Shown here in pieces: positions 21,573 through 30,242 of a stretch of 64,000 nt of DNA (positions are counted from its first letter, which is position 1; the number at the start of each line of letters is the position of its first letter). Made by a program: the position numbers and the translations under genes. This DNA comes from Capsulimonadaceae bacterium (GTDB taxonomy: Bacteria; Armatimonadota; Armatimonadia; Armatimonadales; Capsulimonadaceae): NCBI GenBank assembly GCA_031292625.1, contig JARLGU010000056.1:28744-92743 (forward strand). Reading direction: 5' to 3'. The notes beneath the pieces were generated by a model. The model ran no database searches. It was not told the DNA's origin and was given only the letters and a program-made list of their open reading frames with translations.

Positions 21573-22679
21573 CTACCCAGCCGCAACGGTGGAGCGTTCG
21601 GCGCGGATGCGGTTACGGAAGAGCGCGGGACGGCGGGTTTCCTGGTAGAAGACATCGCGCGCGCGGTCGTCGTCGGATGCAATAAGCTGAGTGCCCCCGC
21701 GAAGCCCGGCGACCAGTTCGCTGAAGACGGTATCGGAGACGTGCGTATCGTAGCCCATCAGATACCCGAAGCGCAAAGTCGAGAGAATGCGCACCCCTTC
21801 CTCAACGGACAACCGCTCGGCATCGCGAAGCTGGTGCTGAGCGTTCTGCACCAGATCTTCCATCTCCGCCGCACGGGTTCGTATAAGAAGTTCGCGCGCG
21901 CCTGCCTCTTCGGCCTCAAGATACGTGGCGACGGCAGTGATCTTGCCAACCGTCTGCGCCTCTGTCCAGCCCATCGAGACGGCGTTGGACACCTGGTAGA
22001 TGTTCCCCGCCATCTCAGTACCCTCGCCGTACAGGCCGCGAACGGCGGCATCCAGGCTGTTGGCGGCTTGCCACGTGGACGGCAGGCGGTGCAACAGCGC
22101 GAGGGCTGGAAGGTGCACCATGATCGACACCCGCAGGCCCATGCCGCAGTTCGCAAGCGATGCCGTCAGATAGCCGAGATGCTTGTCGTACGCAATCGGC
22201 AGTTCCTGCGACAATGCATCGTCGATTGCGTCCGCTTTGCGCCTGGCGGCGTCGGCCTGCATGCCGGGCAGGATGACCTGTATGCGAATGTGGTCCTCTT
22301 CGTTGATCAGGACGCTAACCGACTGGTTGTCGTCGACAAGCGCGAATCGATGTTTGCCGGCGCGGACATGCGCGACGCTGGTGAGATGCGAATCGACCAG
22401 AGCGGCTTTTTCCTGATCGTTGAGGGCCGAAATATCCACCGTGTGCATCGAGCGGAAAGCCTTTTCCTGGACACGGTGTGCGGCGGTAAGGACAATCTTG
22501 GCGACGCGCGCGAGATCGGCATCGGACGCCATGTGCGGAAAGATCGCGCCGGAAACGTTGCGTGCGAGTCTGGCGCGGGTCGAGAGGACGACATCGGACA
22601 GACTCGCCGAGCCACTGATCCAGGACGGCGACTTGCCAGTGCCGGAGCCTGGAATGGCAAGTCGCGCAGGCGCCTTCAT
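21573..22679 (-). CDS. mcsB: McsB-like protein arginine kinase (ATP:guanido phosphotransferase family)
   Basis: McsB phosphorylates arginines of proteins to mark them for ClpC. The 368-residue protein has VVLSTRARLARNV, VSVLINEEDHIRIQ, LGYLTA, GLRVSIMVHLPAL and RGLYGEGTE, the phosphagen-kinase fold signatures, and a C-terminal RARDVFYQETRR region like the pArg-sensing motif. At the usual CPTNxGTG loop it reads SLANCGMG: the conserved Cys position is Ser174 and a Cys appears at 178. The start overlaps the McsA-like stop by four bases (ATGA), so the pair is coupled. No clpC or ctsR gene is present in the window. Confidence 0.9.
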   Translation of the reverse strand: MKAPARLAIPGSGTGKSPSWISGSASLSDVVLSTRARLARNVSGAIFPHMASDADLARVAKIVLTAAHRVQEKAFRSMHTVDISALNDQEKAALVDSHLTSVAHVRAGKHRFALVDDNQSVSVLINEEDHIRIQVILPGMQADAARRKADAIDDALSQELPIAYDKHLGYLTASLANCGMGLRVSIMVHLPALALLHRLPSTWQAANSLDAAVRGLYGEGTEMAGNIYQVSNAVSMGWTEAQTVGKITAVATYLEAEEAGARELLIRTRAAEMEDLVQNAQHQLRDAERLSVEEGVRILSTLRFGYLMGYDTHVSDTVFSELVAGLRGGTQLIASDDDRARDVFYQETRRPALFRNRIRAERSTVAAG

Positions 22680-22894
22680 AGCGTCTTGCCCGTGTGACGC
22701 GATGTGCCGTGCATGCTGATCAAAGCCTGCTGCACGACATCCGCGAAGACCTCATAGCACGTTTCGCAACCGAGAAACCCATCCGCATAGATGCGATCGA
22801 GCCGGGTATGACACGTCGGACATGCCGGAGACGGCATCAGGTCCTCTCCGTCGCGCCCCTCAAACAACCCGAGCTGATCGTTTTCACCTATCAT
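22676..22894 (-). CDS. mcsA: Short McsA-like zinc-binding protein
   Basis: McsA is the zinc-finger activator of McsB. This 72-residue version has ACPTCHTRLDRIYADGFLGCETCYEVF, a CxxC-CxxC pair expected to bind one zinc ion, and ends SMHGTSRHTGKTL, matching the HG..xHxGK motif of McsA. Typical McsA proteins (about 180 residues) have a second CxxC pair and a C-terminal UVR motif; both are missing. It sits directly upstream of mcsB with a four-base overlap and 19 bp after ilvE. Confidence 0.82.
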   Translation of the reverse strand: MIGENDQLGLFEGRDGEDLMPSPACPTCHTRLDRIYADGFLGCETCYEVFADVVQQALISMHGTSRHTGKTL

Positions 22895-22913
22895 GAACTT
22901 CGATTACATCGCC

Positions 22914-23792
22914 CTAAAAGGCGACTCCGGTCTCCCGAGTATGCTGCCGGAAAAGACCGATGACACGTCCGGTCACGGGGCCCGGCTTGCCAGTCCCGAT
23001 TGAGCGGCCATCCAGAACAACGGCGGGAATGACTTCCGCCCCCGTCCCGGTCAAGAAACACTCGTCAGCGGTGTAGATGTCGTACGGCGTCAGCAGCGCT
23101 TCATCGACCTGAATGCCAGCGGCTCTGGCAACTTGGATGACGGTGGTACGGGTGATGCCAACCAGTCCGCACGTGCTGGGCGGAGGCGTCCTAATTACGC
23201 CATTCTTGACGATAAAGATGTTGTCGCCCGTGCATTCCATCACATAGCCTTCGAGGTTAAGCATGACGCCTTCGCCGACGCCGGCGCGGTTTGCTTCCAT
23301 CTTGGCCTGTATGTTGTTCGTGTACTTGCCCGTGCACTTGATGCGCGGATCGGACACGAACGTCGGCGGAACGCGGGTTGACACCGTGATCATCGTTAAT
23401 CCGTTGTCATACATCGCCTGCGGGTAAAGCGTAAGCTGCTCGGTGGAGATGTACACGTTCGCCGGACCGTTTGAATGCTTGGGATCTAGCCCCAAGAACG
23501 TCCCGCGCGTGATGGTCAAGCGAATGTAGCCGTTCTGGTGATCGTTGACGCGGCACAATTCGAGAAGCGAGTTGCGCATCACATCCTGCGTGACCGGCAG
23601 ATCGATCGCCAGGGCCTTCGCGGAATAGTACATGCGATCCAAGTGCTCATCGAGCTTGAAAACCTTACCGTTGTAACTGCGAATGCCCTCAAAAGCGCCA
23701 TCGCCGTAGAGCAAACTATGATCGTAAAGGGGGGCGGTCGCCTGCTCATAAGGGACCAGGGTACCGTTAATGTGGACGAACTTCTGACTCAT
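22914..23792 (-). CDS. ilvE: Branched-chain amino acid aminotransferase (class IV PLP enzyme)
   Basis: IlvE transfers amino groups between glutamate and branched-chain 2-oxo acids, the last step of Val, Leu and Ile synthesis. The 292-residue protein begins FVHINGTLVPYEQA and has LYGDGAFEGIRSYNGKVFKLDEHL. A PLP-lysine candidate is in IKCTGKYTNNIQAKMEA, and MECTGDNIFIVKNG and ECFLTGTGAEVIPV line the cofactor phosphate site. GAGGAGG precedes the start. It is followed by mcsA and mcsB on the same strand, probably as an operon. A D-amino acid aminotransferase role cannot be excluded. Confidence 0.92.
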   Translation of the reverse strand: MSQKFVHINGTLVPYEQATAPLYDHSLLYGDGAFEGIRSYNGKVFKLDEHLDRMYYSAKALAIDLPVTQDVMRNSLLELCRVNDHQNGYIRLTITRGTFLGLDPKHSNGPANVYISTEQLTLYPQAMYDNGLTMITVSTRVPPTFVSDPRIKCTGKYTNNIQAKMEANRAGVGEGVMLNLEGYVMECTGDNIFIVKNGVIRTPPPSTCGLVGITRTTVIQVARAAGIQVDEALLTPYDIYTADECFLTGTGAEVIPAVVLDGRSIGTGKPGPVTGRVIGLFRQHTRETGVAF

Positions 23793-23893
23793 CGCGAACC
23801 TCCTCGGCTCCAGGATCAGTATAGCACAGGCGTAAAACCGATTTCAAGCAGGATGAGCATGGGCGCCTAAGCCAATCGCGCTAACGCGGCGCC

Positions 23894-25309
23894 CTATACC
23901 GCGTCTGCGGCAACGGGCGAGGGCGAGGCGACTGCGGGCGAGGATCGGATGCGGCCGATCCAGGGCCAAGCCTGCGTGCGCAGATCCCAGCCGAAGTTTG
24001 CCAGCGCCGCCTGGGCGAGCACAGGCCAATAGATCGCGCGAAACAAGCCGCCGGGAAAGGCGTAGTGCCAGCCGATGAAGCTGATTACCGGAAGATACGA
24101 CCAAAATAGCAGCAGCCACGCCGCTGCTACGGCGTGGCGCTTCCAATTCACGACCACAAGGGCGATCGTCGAAAGCAGCATGACATCGAGCACGACCTTA
24201 TCGCGCTCGATCGAGGTGTCGACCAGTTGCCACAACGCGACGTCCGCCGAACCCGTCGTGATCCAGGCGACCAGCAGCACAAGACCAATCACCGCGGGCG
24301 TCACGAAAAAGATTCGCCCCCAGACGCCCAGATCGATGCGGCGCTGGCGAACATGCCACGCGCCCCACGCGAGACCGACGATTAGCGCGCCGAGCAGCAC
24401 GGGGAAAAAGTTATAGGTAATGACGTCGATCGCAAGGTTGCTGTACATGAACATGGCGGGTTTGTGAAGCAAAACGGCCCGCCGGAAGTGAGGTTCGCGC
24501 GGCTGAGCATACATCAAGCGCCGAATCACCAAAAGTGCAAATACAAAGAGCGCCGTGAGCGCGGAATGGATGAGCGCGGGCTTTCTGCGCGCGCCGCTCC
24601 CGCCCGCCCGGGTGAGCGTCAGGCTTGTCGCGACAAAGGGAAACGCGAAAACATTCTCCTTCGTCAGGCAACCAATGACGAACAGCGCCCACATCGTCCC
24701 CAGCACGCCGCTGCGCCCGGTGGTCAACCAGTAATCGAAAGCGAGGATCGTCCCGAGGAGAAAGACCATCATCAGCAGATCCTGGTGCATCGGATACCAG
24801 GCAAGCCATAGGTCGGGTTGGCAAGCATTGTAGAACTTAACCCCCGCCGCCATAACGACGCCGCCAACCGCAAGCGGGACCGAATCCGTGAACCGGTAAG
24901 CAATCATCCCGCACAACCAGACGCAAACTACGAAAAGAACGTAGCCGAGCCAGGCGTCCCAAATAAACCCCGCGTGCAACCCGACATAGGTTTCCAGCCA
25001 GTACTGAAAGCCGGACACCGGCCGAAGGACATGGATGTCGCTCTGTATCCATGGAGCGTGCCAATAAGCGGTGAGCGCCTGCGCAAGCGCCGGCGAGCGG
25101 TGATATCCCGCCACGATGCTCTGAACATCGTTCATCGCAAATATTTCCGAGAATCGGCAGTGGGAAATGAACTGATGGTTAAAGGCAAAGGAAAGTATGG
25201 CGGAGAGAACGGCGAGCACGCTGCAAAGCGGAAGCGGGACTCCGCAGAAGGTACGGCGGACGGTTGCGTCCGGCGTCCCCAGCGGATCGTCTGTTAAGGT
25301 TGGCGGCAT
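23894..25309 (-). CDS. Polytopic membrane protein, possibly a GT-C-type glycosyltransferase
   Basis: The 471-residue protein has about ten hydrophobic helices, an N-terminal cytoplasmic stretch, and a first exterior loop with acidic and aromatic residues (FSEIFAMNDVQSIVAGYHRSP). Helical segments include VLFVVCVWLCGMIAY, FVIGCLTKENVFAFPF and IFFVTPAVIGLVLLVAWI. The layout resembles uncharacterised GT-C-fold membrane proteins, but I see no diagnostic DxD or ExD motif that settles it. It lies 102 bp upstream of ilvE on the same strand and divergent from the FecCD permease. Confidence 0.65.
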   Translation of the reverse strand: MPPTLTDDPLGTPDATVRRTFCGVPLPLCSVLAVLSAILSFAFNHQFISHCRFSEIFAMNDVQSIVAGYHRSPALAQALTAYWHAPWIQSDIHVLRPVSGFQYWLETYVGLHAGFIWDAWLGYVLFVVCVWLCGMIAYRFTDSVPLAVGGVVMAAGVKFYNACQPDLWLAWYPMHQDLLMMVFLLGTILAFDYWLTTGRSGVLGTMWALFVIGCLTKENVFAFPFVATSLTLTRAGGSGARRKPALIHSALTALFVFALLVIRRLMYAQPREPHFRRAVLLHKPAMFMYSNLAIDVITYNFFPVLLGALIVGLAWGAWHVRQRRIDLGVWGRIFFVTPAVIGLVLLVAWITTGSADVALWQLVDTSIERDKVVLDVMLLSTIALVVVNWKRHAVAAAWLLLFWSYLPVISFIGWHYAFPGGLFRAIYWPVLAQAALANFGWDLRTQAWPWIGRIRSSPAVASPSPVAADAV

Positions 25310-25392
25310 GGTCTATTATACGACGGCGCGGCCTTCCTTGCAAGAGAGGCTCCGCCATCCGCGGGACCGCGGCTTCCGTGCGGTAGGGTATC

Positions 25393-26472
25393 ATGGAACC
25401 CTGTATGCAGCCTCGCCGCGTTGACTCCAATAGTTTGCTAGACCGTCCTCCGCATACGCCATCTCGCCTCAGGCCGCTTGCGGCCGGCTGCGCGCTTGGC
25501 GGCCTGCTGGTTGCGATGAGCGTCTGCGCCCTTGGGCTCGGACCGGTTGCCATTGGCCCCGGCGGCGTGGCGGCATCTCTCGCGAATCACATCTTCCATA
25601 CGCACATTGCCGTCGCGGCCGACGCCGACGCGATCGTCTGGTCCCTGCGCATGCCGCGCGTCCTGGTCGAGATCCTGGTCGGCGCATCGCTTGCGACGGC
25701 AGGCGTCGCGTTTCAGGCGCTCTTGCGCAATCCGCTCGCCGAGCCGTACACGATCGGCGTATCCAGCGGCGCGTCGGTCGGGGTCGGCCTCGTGATCGTC
25801 TTGGGGCTATCGGGTGCGCTTGGCGGCTATGCGCCGGCCGCGGCGGCTCTCGCGGGAGCCGTGATTACCTTGCTCGCCGTGTACGCGCTTTCGCGGATTG
25901 GCGGCCGGGTCGACGTGCGTTCCCTGCTGCTCTCAGGCGTCATCGCGGGCGCATTCCTATGGGCCATTCAGATGCTGCTTTTCCGATTGGCGAGCAAGAA
26001 CGACGACGAAATACTGGCGTGGATGATGGGCTCGCTGTCCGGCGTCCGCTGGAGCGATGCAGCGCTGCTAAGCGTGCCGACATTCGCCGGCGTCCTGGCG
26101 CTTGCAATGCACGCGCGGTCGATGAACCTTTACTCGCTCGGCGAAGACCCGGCGCGCCATCTCGGCCTCGAACCTGAACCCTTCAAAGCCGCGATGATCT
26201 TTCTCGGGTCGTTGCTCACGGCCTGCACAGTCGCCGTCGCTGGGATCATCGGCTTCGTCGGTCTGGTTGTCCCGCACCTCTCGCGCAGCCTCGCCGGCAC
26301 CCCCGATCACCGGGTGGTCCTTCCGATTTCGCTGCTCGGCGGCGCGCTGATGGTGGAAATCGCCGATACCACATCCCGCCTCGCGATGGGCGGCGAGATG
26401 CTCCCGGTTGGCGCGGTCACCGCGCTTCTGGGCTGCCCTTTCTTTTTCTACCTCCTCCGGCGCGCCAAGTAA
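25393..26472 (+). CDS. FecCD/BtuC-type ABC transporter permease
   Basis: This 359-residue permease belongs to the family importing iron-siderophore, haem or cobalamin. Signature segments are RMPRVLVEILVGASLATAGV, FQALLRNPLAEPYTIGVSSGA, a nine- to ten-helix core, and IIGFVGLVVPHLSRSLAGTPDH, the ATPase-coupling loop. The C-terminal GGEMLPVGAVTALLGCPFFFYLLRR is typical. An adjacent ATPase or substrate-binding protein would be expected, but the next gene is the convergent flhB and the previous one a divergent membrane protein. A low-complexity N-terminal extension of about 25 residues precedes the first helix. Confidence 0.92.
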   Translation: MEPCMQPRRVDSNSLLDRPPHTPSRLRPLAAGCALGGLLVAMSVCALGLGPVAIGPGGVAASLANHIFHTHIAVAADADAIVWSLRMPRVLVEILVGASLATAGVAFQALLRNPLAEPYTIGVSSGASVGVGLVIVLGLSGALGGYAPAAAALAGAVITLLAVYALSRIGGRVDVRSLLLSGVIAGAFLWAIQMLLFRLASKNDDEILAWMMGSLSGVRWSDAALLSVPTFAGVLALAMHARSMNLYSLGEDPARHLGLEPEPFKAAMIFLGSLLTACTVAVAGIIGFVGLVVPHLSRSLAGTPDHRVVLPISLLGGALMVEIADTTSRLAMGGEMLPVGAVTALLGCPFFFYLLRRAK

Positions 26473-26547
26473 AGTTCTAAACACATAGGCATGCAACGCT
26501 CGACGAGCGGTCTTCGATCGGCCAGCTCACTGTCAGCAACCGCGCGC

Positions 26548-27642
26548 CTAGGCCGCGACGCCGCCGGGGTAACGCTTGCGGTATGTCCGGTAAACGAACG
26601 CGAGGACTTCGGCAATCGCCTTGTAGAGGTGGGGCGGAACTTCGCGGCCGATTTCGACTTCCTTGTAGAGCAGGCGGGCGAGGGCGACGTTTTCGACCAT
26701 CGGGACGTCGGCTTCCAGTGCGATTTTCTTGATCTGCTGCGCGATGAAGTCTTGGCCTTTGGCGACCACGATCGGCGCCGTCATCGCACCGGCCTCGTAC
26801 TGCAGGGCGACGGCGAAGTGGGTCGGGTTCGTAATCACCACGGTGGCGCTCGGGACTCGCTGCATCATTCGCTTCTGCGACATCGACTTTTGCGTCTGGC
26901 GGATTCGCTGCTTGATGAGCGGATCGCCTTCCGATTGCTTGAGCTCCTGCTTCATTTCCGTATGCGTCATCTTCAGGTTCTTCTCGAACTCGAACCTCTG
27001 ATAGGCATAGTCGGCGATCGCAAGGACAATCAGAAACGATGTGGCGCGCAGGGCGATTGCCCAAAGAAGGTTGCCGATCGCGCTCAGGAACGAGACGAGG
27101 TCCTGCTGAGCCGCCGAGATCAAGAGCGGGAAACGATCCATCACAAGACTGTACGACATCCAGCCGATGATCGCAATCTTCGCTGTTCCCTTGAACGATT
27201 CCACGGCGCCGTGCCGGGAGAGCATCCGCTTCATGCCCGTTAGCGGATTTACCTTGTCGAACTTGGGGGCGAGCGCCTCCCAACTAAAGCTAAATCCAAC
27301 CTGAAAGACGTTCACCAGGAAACCGATCGCCATTGCAATCAGCATCCCGGGAAGCATCAGGCGCAGGCTCCAGATCGTGGCTTCCCGCAAAATGTCGGTC
27401 GTGGATCGGATTGTCAGCGCATCCGGATGGGGGTTAAATCGAAACGCCGTCTGGAATGCTCCGAAAAGGTCGTTGACGCCTTGTCCGGTTGTCAGCGAGA
27501 AGCGCAGCCACGCGATGAGCGTCAGCATGACGAATGCGGCGCTCAGTTCCATCGATCGCGCAACCTGCCCTTTCTTGCGGGCCTCCTTGCGCTTGCGGTC
27601 GGTGGCCGGGAATACTTTTTCGCCGCTTGAATCCTCGCTCAT
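26548..27642 (-). CDS. flhB: Flagellar export apparatus protein FlhB
   Basis: FlhB is the substrate-specificity switch of the flagellar type III export gate. The 364-residue protein begins with the conserved ATDRKRKEARKKGQVARS, has four membrane helices, and a cytoplasmic domain with the autocleavage motif NPTH in VVITNPTHFAVALQYE, then AKGQDFIAQQIKKIALEADVP and PHLYKAIAEVLAFVY. The presence of NPTH predicts normal self-cleavage. It overlaps fliR by four bases. The homologous non-flagellar secretion protein is less likely because chemoreceptors are present nearby. Confidence 0.94.
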   Translation of the reverse strand: MSEDSSGEKVFPATDRKRKEARKKGQVARSMELSAAFVMLTLIAWLRFSLTTGQGVNDLFGAFQTAFRFNPHPDALTIRSTTDILREATIWSLRLMLPGMLIAMAIGFLVNVFQVGFSFSWEALAPKFDKVNPLTGMKRMLSRHGAVESFKGTAKIAIIGWMSYSLVMDRFPLLISAAQQDLVSFLSAIGNLLWAIALRATSFLIVLAIADYAYQRFEFEKNLKMTHTEMKQELKQSEGDPLIKQRIRQTQKSMSQKRMMQRVPSATVVITNPTHFAVALQYEAGAMTAPIVVAKGQDFIAQQIKKIALEADVPMVENVALARLLYKEVEIGREVPPHLYKAIAEVLAFVYRTYRKRYPGGVAA

Positions 27643-28433
27643 GGCGTGTGCATTCCTTGCATCGTCCGCGAAAGATCGAAGGGCAATCCGGAGACCATCT
27701 GACCGACCATGGCCGCCAGAAGCGGCAGGACGACGACGATCAGCATGAGGCCGATCAGAGCCTTAAGCGGCATGCCGACAAAGAAGACGTTCATTTGCGG
27801 AACCGCGCGCGCGAGCATCGCAAACGAAAAATCGACCACCAGCAGAATGGCCCCCGGCGGCGCCGCGATCTTCAGTCCATTTACGAGCGTGTTGAACGTA
27901 ATGTCGGAAACGAAATTAAGGTACGAAGCGTGATTCAGATCGACGGCAAGCGCGGGCAGGTTAATAAACGATCGGGCTAGCGCAACAATCAAAATATAAT
28001 GGCCGTGCGCCAAGAGAAAAAGCAGCAGCGCATACATCGATTGAAACTGCGTAAAGGGGCCTGCAAGTTCGCTGATCGCCGGATTGAACATCTGGGCCAT
28101 GCTAAAACCGACCTGCGTATCGATGAGTGCGCCCGCCATCTCCACCGCCATGATGATGAGCGAAACGACAAAGCCGAGCAGCAAACCGATCACAATATGC
28201 GCGACGAGGGGGCTCGCGATCCCATAAAGACTGTCTGGCACACCCGCCGCCCGCAATGAGGGACTTGCAATGGGCGCCAGAACGAACGAGAGGATCACGG
28301 CCAGGCCGACTTTCACCGGCGCTGGCACCTCGCGAGCGCCAAACACGGGTGCGATCGCGATGAGGGCGGACACTCTGGCGAGCACCTGCAGATAAACCCA
28401 GACATCGAGAGTTCCAATTGTCGGAAAAGACAC
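27639..28433 (-). CDS. fliR: Flagellar export gate protein FliR
   Basis: FliR forms the export channel with FliP and FliQ. The 264-residue protein has six or so membrane helices with the family patterns VLARVSALIAIAPVFGAREVPAPVKVGLA and SPLVAHIVIGLLLGFVVSLIIMAVEMAGALID, followed by GFSMAQMFNPA. The stop overlaps the flhB start (ATGA), a common coupling. It lies 52 bp after fliQ. Confidence 0.93.
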   Translation of the reverse strand: MSFPTIGTLDVWVYLQVLARVSALIAIAPVFGAREVPAPVKVGLAVILSFVLAPIASPSLRAAGVPDSLYGIASPLVAHIVIGLLLGFVVSLIIMAVEMAGALIDTQVGFSMAQMFNPAISELAGPFTQFQSMYALLLFLLAHGHYILIVALARSFINLPALAVDLNHASYLNFVSDITFNTLVNGLKIAAPPGAILLVVDFSFAMLARAVPQMNVFFVGMPLKALIGLMLIVVVLPLLAAMVGQMVSGLPFDLSRTMQGMHTP

Positions 28434-28485
28434 TTCGCCTCAATCCTTGAACGCGACCGCCGCACAATGCGACACTCGGGCGGCG

Positions 28486-28755
28486 CTACCGGATCATTAC
28501 CGGCACGTTGTTAAAAAGCGAGGAGGTAAAGTGAACGATCACCGAAAGCATCCAGGGTCCCATCACGGCAAACGCGATAACCATGGCGACAATTTTGGGA
28601 ACAAACGTTAGCGTGGTTTCCTGTATCTGCGTCGCCGCCTGAAAAATACTGATCAACACGCCGACCACGAGCGTGACAACCAATATGGGCATTGCGAGCT
28701 CAATTGTAACAAGCATGCCGCGACGCGCCAATTCGATCAATGAACTCTCGGTCAT
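28486..28755 (-). CDS. fliQ: Flagellar export gate protein FliQ
   Basis: FliQ is the small two-helix subunit of the export gate. The 89-residue protein reads MTESSLIELARRGMLVTIEL, then PILVVTLVVGVLISIFQAATQIQE (the family signature) and FVPKIVAMVIAFAVMGPWML. The track ORF starts at 28833, but the ATG at 28755 gives the usual length and N-terminus. fliP, which normally precedes fliQ, is not upstream; a promoter-bearing intergenic region and a divergent gene follow instead. Confidence 0.93.
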   Translation of the reverse strand: MTESSLIELARRGMLVTIELAMPILVVTLVVGVLISIFQAATQIQETTLTFVPKIVAMVIAFAVMGPWMLSVIVHFTSSLFNNVPVMIR

Positions 28756-28885
28756 ACGGATCCAATCGCCGGTAGCCCGGCAGCCACTTTCTCCTCCGCC
28801 GGATCGCGGCGGCCATCCCGGTACTTTTACCATATACGACCGGGATAGTTCGATAAAAGCTCATACTTGCACGATCAGCAAACAT

Positions 28886-28915
28886 TTGACACCTAATACA
28901 CAGAATCGCTATAAT
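28886..28915 (+). promoter_or_regulatory. Strong sigma-70 promoter for the UDP-xylose synthase gene
   Basis: TTGACA and TATAAT match consensus exactly with an 18-base spacer. Transcription should begin near 28922, giving an untranslated leader of about 200 nt before the gene at 29124. Confidence 0.75.
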
Positions 28916-29068
28916 CACGATTGAGCGACAACAACCCGCGGCGATAAGCGGAAAAGATCGCTAAGCGTAAGCGGCGCCTGACACGACAAAGCGGATTCGA
29001 TAGTTCGTCGTCACCTTACACCAGGGCCAGCGAACATAACTGCCAAAGATCAATCACACATTTGCTAA

Positions 29069-29099
29069 GACGCGGCATCGGTTAATTAGATGCGCCGTC
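29069..29099 (+). promoter_or_regulatory. Stem-loop in the leader just before the UDP-xylose synthase ribosome-binding site
   Basis: GACG-CG-GCATC pairs with GATGC-GC-CGTC around a nine-base loop, about 10 bases before GGAAAG. The leader upstream also holds GCGAT/ATCGC. No poly-U tract follows. It could regulate translation initiation; I do not recognise a riboswitch class. Confidence 0.35.
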
Positions 29100-29123
29100 T
29101 CGGTTAGCTGGAAAGAACTATAG

Positions 29124-30074
29124 ATGACATCTAAACATGCAGTCGTAGCTGGTGGAGCTGGCTTCCTTGGGTCACACCTTGTCGACAGGCTATTAGCGGA
29201 AGGCTATCGAGTGACCGCGGTCGACAACTTGATCACGGGAAGCATCGCAAACATTGCTCACCTCGAAACCGACAAGAACTTCCAATTCGTTAAGCGCGAC
29301 GTCATCGAGCCGTTCGATATCGCGGGCGACGTCGGCATCGTCTTTAACCTGGCCTCCCCCGCCAGCCCCATCGACTATCTACAGCTTCCGATTGAAACGT
29401 TGATGGTGGGATCGGCGGGAACGCAGAACTGTCTTGAGCTAGCACGCCGCAAAAAGGCCCGCTTTTTCATGGCATCGACGTCCGAGGTCTACGGGGATCC
29501 CCTCGTCCATCCGCAAGTCGAAGAATATTGGGGCAACGTCAACCCAAACGGCACGCGCTCTTGCTACGATGAGGCCAAACGCTATGCCGAGGCGATTACG
29601 TTCGCCTATCACCGCAAATACGGCGTGGATATCAAGGTTATCCGAATTTTCAACACCTACGGTCCTCGGATGCGCGTTGACGACGGCAGAGTCGTGCCGA
29701 CCTTCCTCAAGCAAGCATTGCTTGGCGAACCGGTCACGATCTACGGAACAGGCAAACAGACGCGCGCCTTTTGTTATGTCTCCGACCTCGTGGACGGCAT
29801 CTTCCGGCTGGCTGAATCGTCAGAGCACGGACCGATCAATGTCGGCAACCCGGTCGAAATGACCATGTTGGAGTTCGCCGAAAAGATCATCGCGACGACA
29901 AACAGCAAGAGCCCGATCGTATACGTGCCATTGCCGACGGCCGATGATCCGATGCAGCGCTGCCCTAACAACACGAAGGCGCGCGAGCGGCTCGGCTGGC
30001 AACCCAAAGTGGCTCTGGAGGAAGGAATCGCGAAGACGATCCCGTATTTTCGCGAAAAGCTTGCACTGGCCTAA
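29124..30074 (+). CDS. UDP-glucuronate decarboxylase (UDP-xylose synthase) family SDR
   Basis: The 316-residue extended short-chain dehydrogenase makes UDP-xylose from UDP-glucuronate with bound NAD+, feeding capsule or exopolysaccharide synthesis. Evidence: NAD motif [21 protein letters not shown] (hallmark of the UXS subgroup), catalytic Ser in STSEVYGDP, Tyr/Lys in [11 protein letters not shown], and [23 protein letters not shown] lies before the ATG. It is divergent from fliQ-fliR-flhB and followed by rpoN after 168 bp. A dTDP- or other sugar epimerase is a less likely alternative. Confidence 0.9.
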   Translation: MTSKHAVVAGGAGFLGSHLVDRLLAEGYRVTAVDNLITGSIANIAHLETDKNFQFVKRDVIEPFDIAGDVGIVFNLASPASPIDYLQLPIETLMVGSAGTQNCLELARRKKARFFMASTSEVYGDPLVHPQVEEYWGNVNPNGTRSCYDEAKRYAEAITFAYHRKYGVDIKVIRIFNTYGPRMRVDDGRVVPTFLKQALLGEPVTIYGTGKQTRAFCYVSDLVDGIFRLAESSEHGPINVGNPVEMTMLEFAEKIIATTNSKSPIVYVPLPTADDPMQRCPNNTKARERLGWQPKVALEEGIAKTIPYFREKLALA

Positions 30075-30242
30075 TTCTCCACACTACGCTAGAAGAGTGA
30101 GACAGCCGATAATCCGGGTGTCCCGCGCCCTATCTTGTAGAGACTGCAAGGCCATGAGATCGAAATCGGCTGCGGGCGGACGCACGGACCAAGCGGAGCC
30201 TATTAAGGATCAACATCCAGGCTGTCGAGGAGTCGGGGCAGC

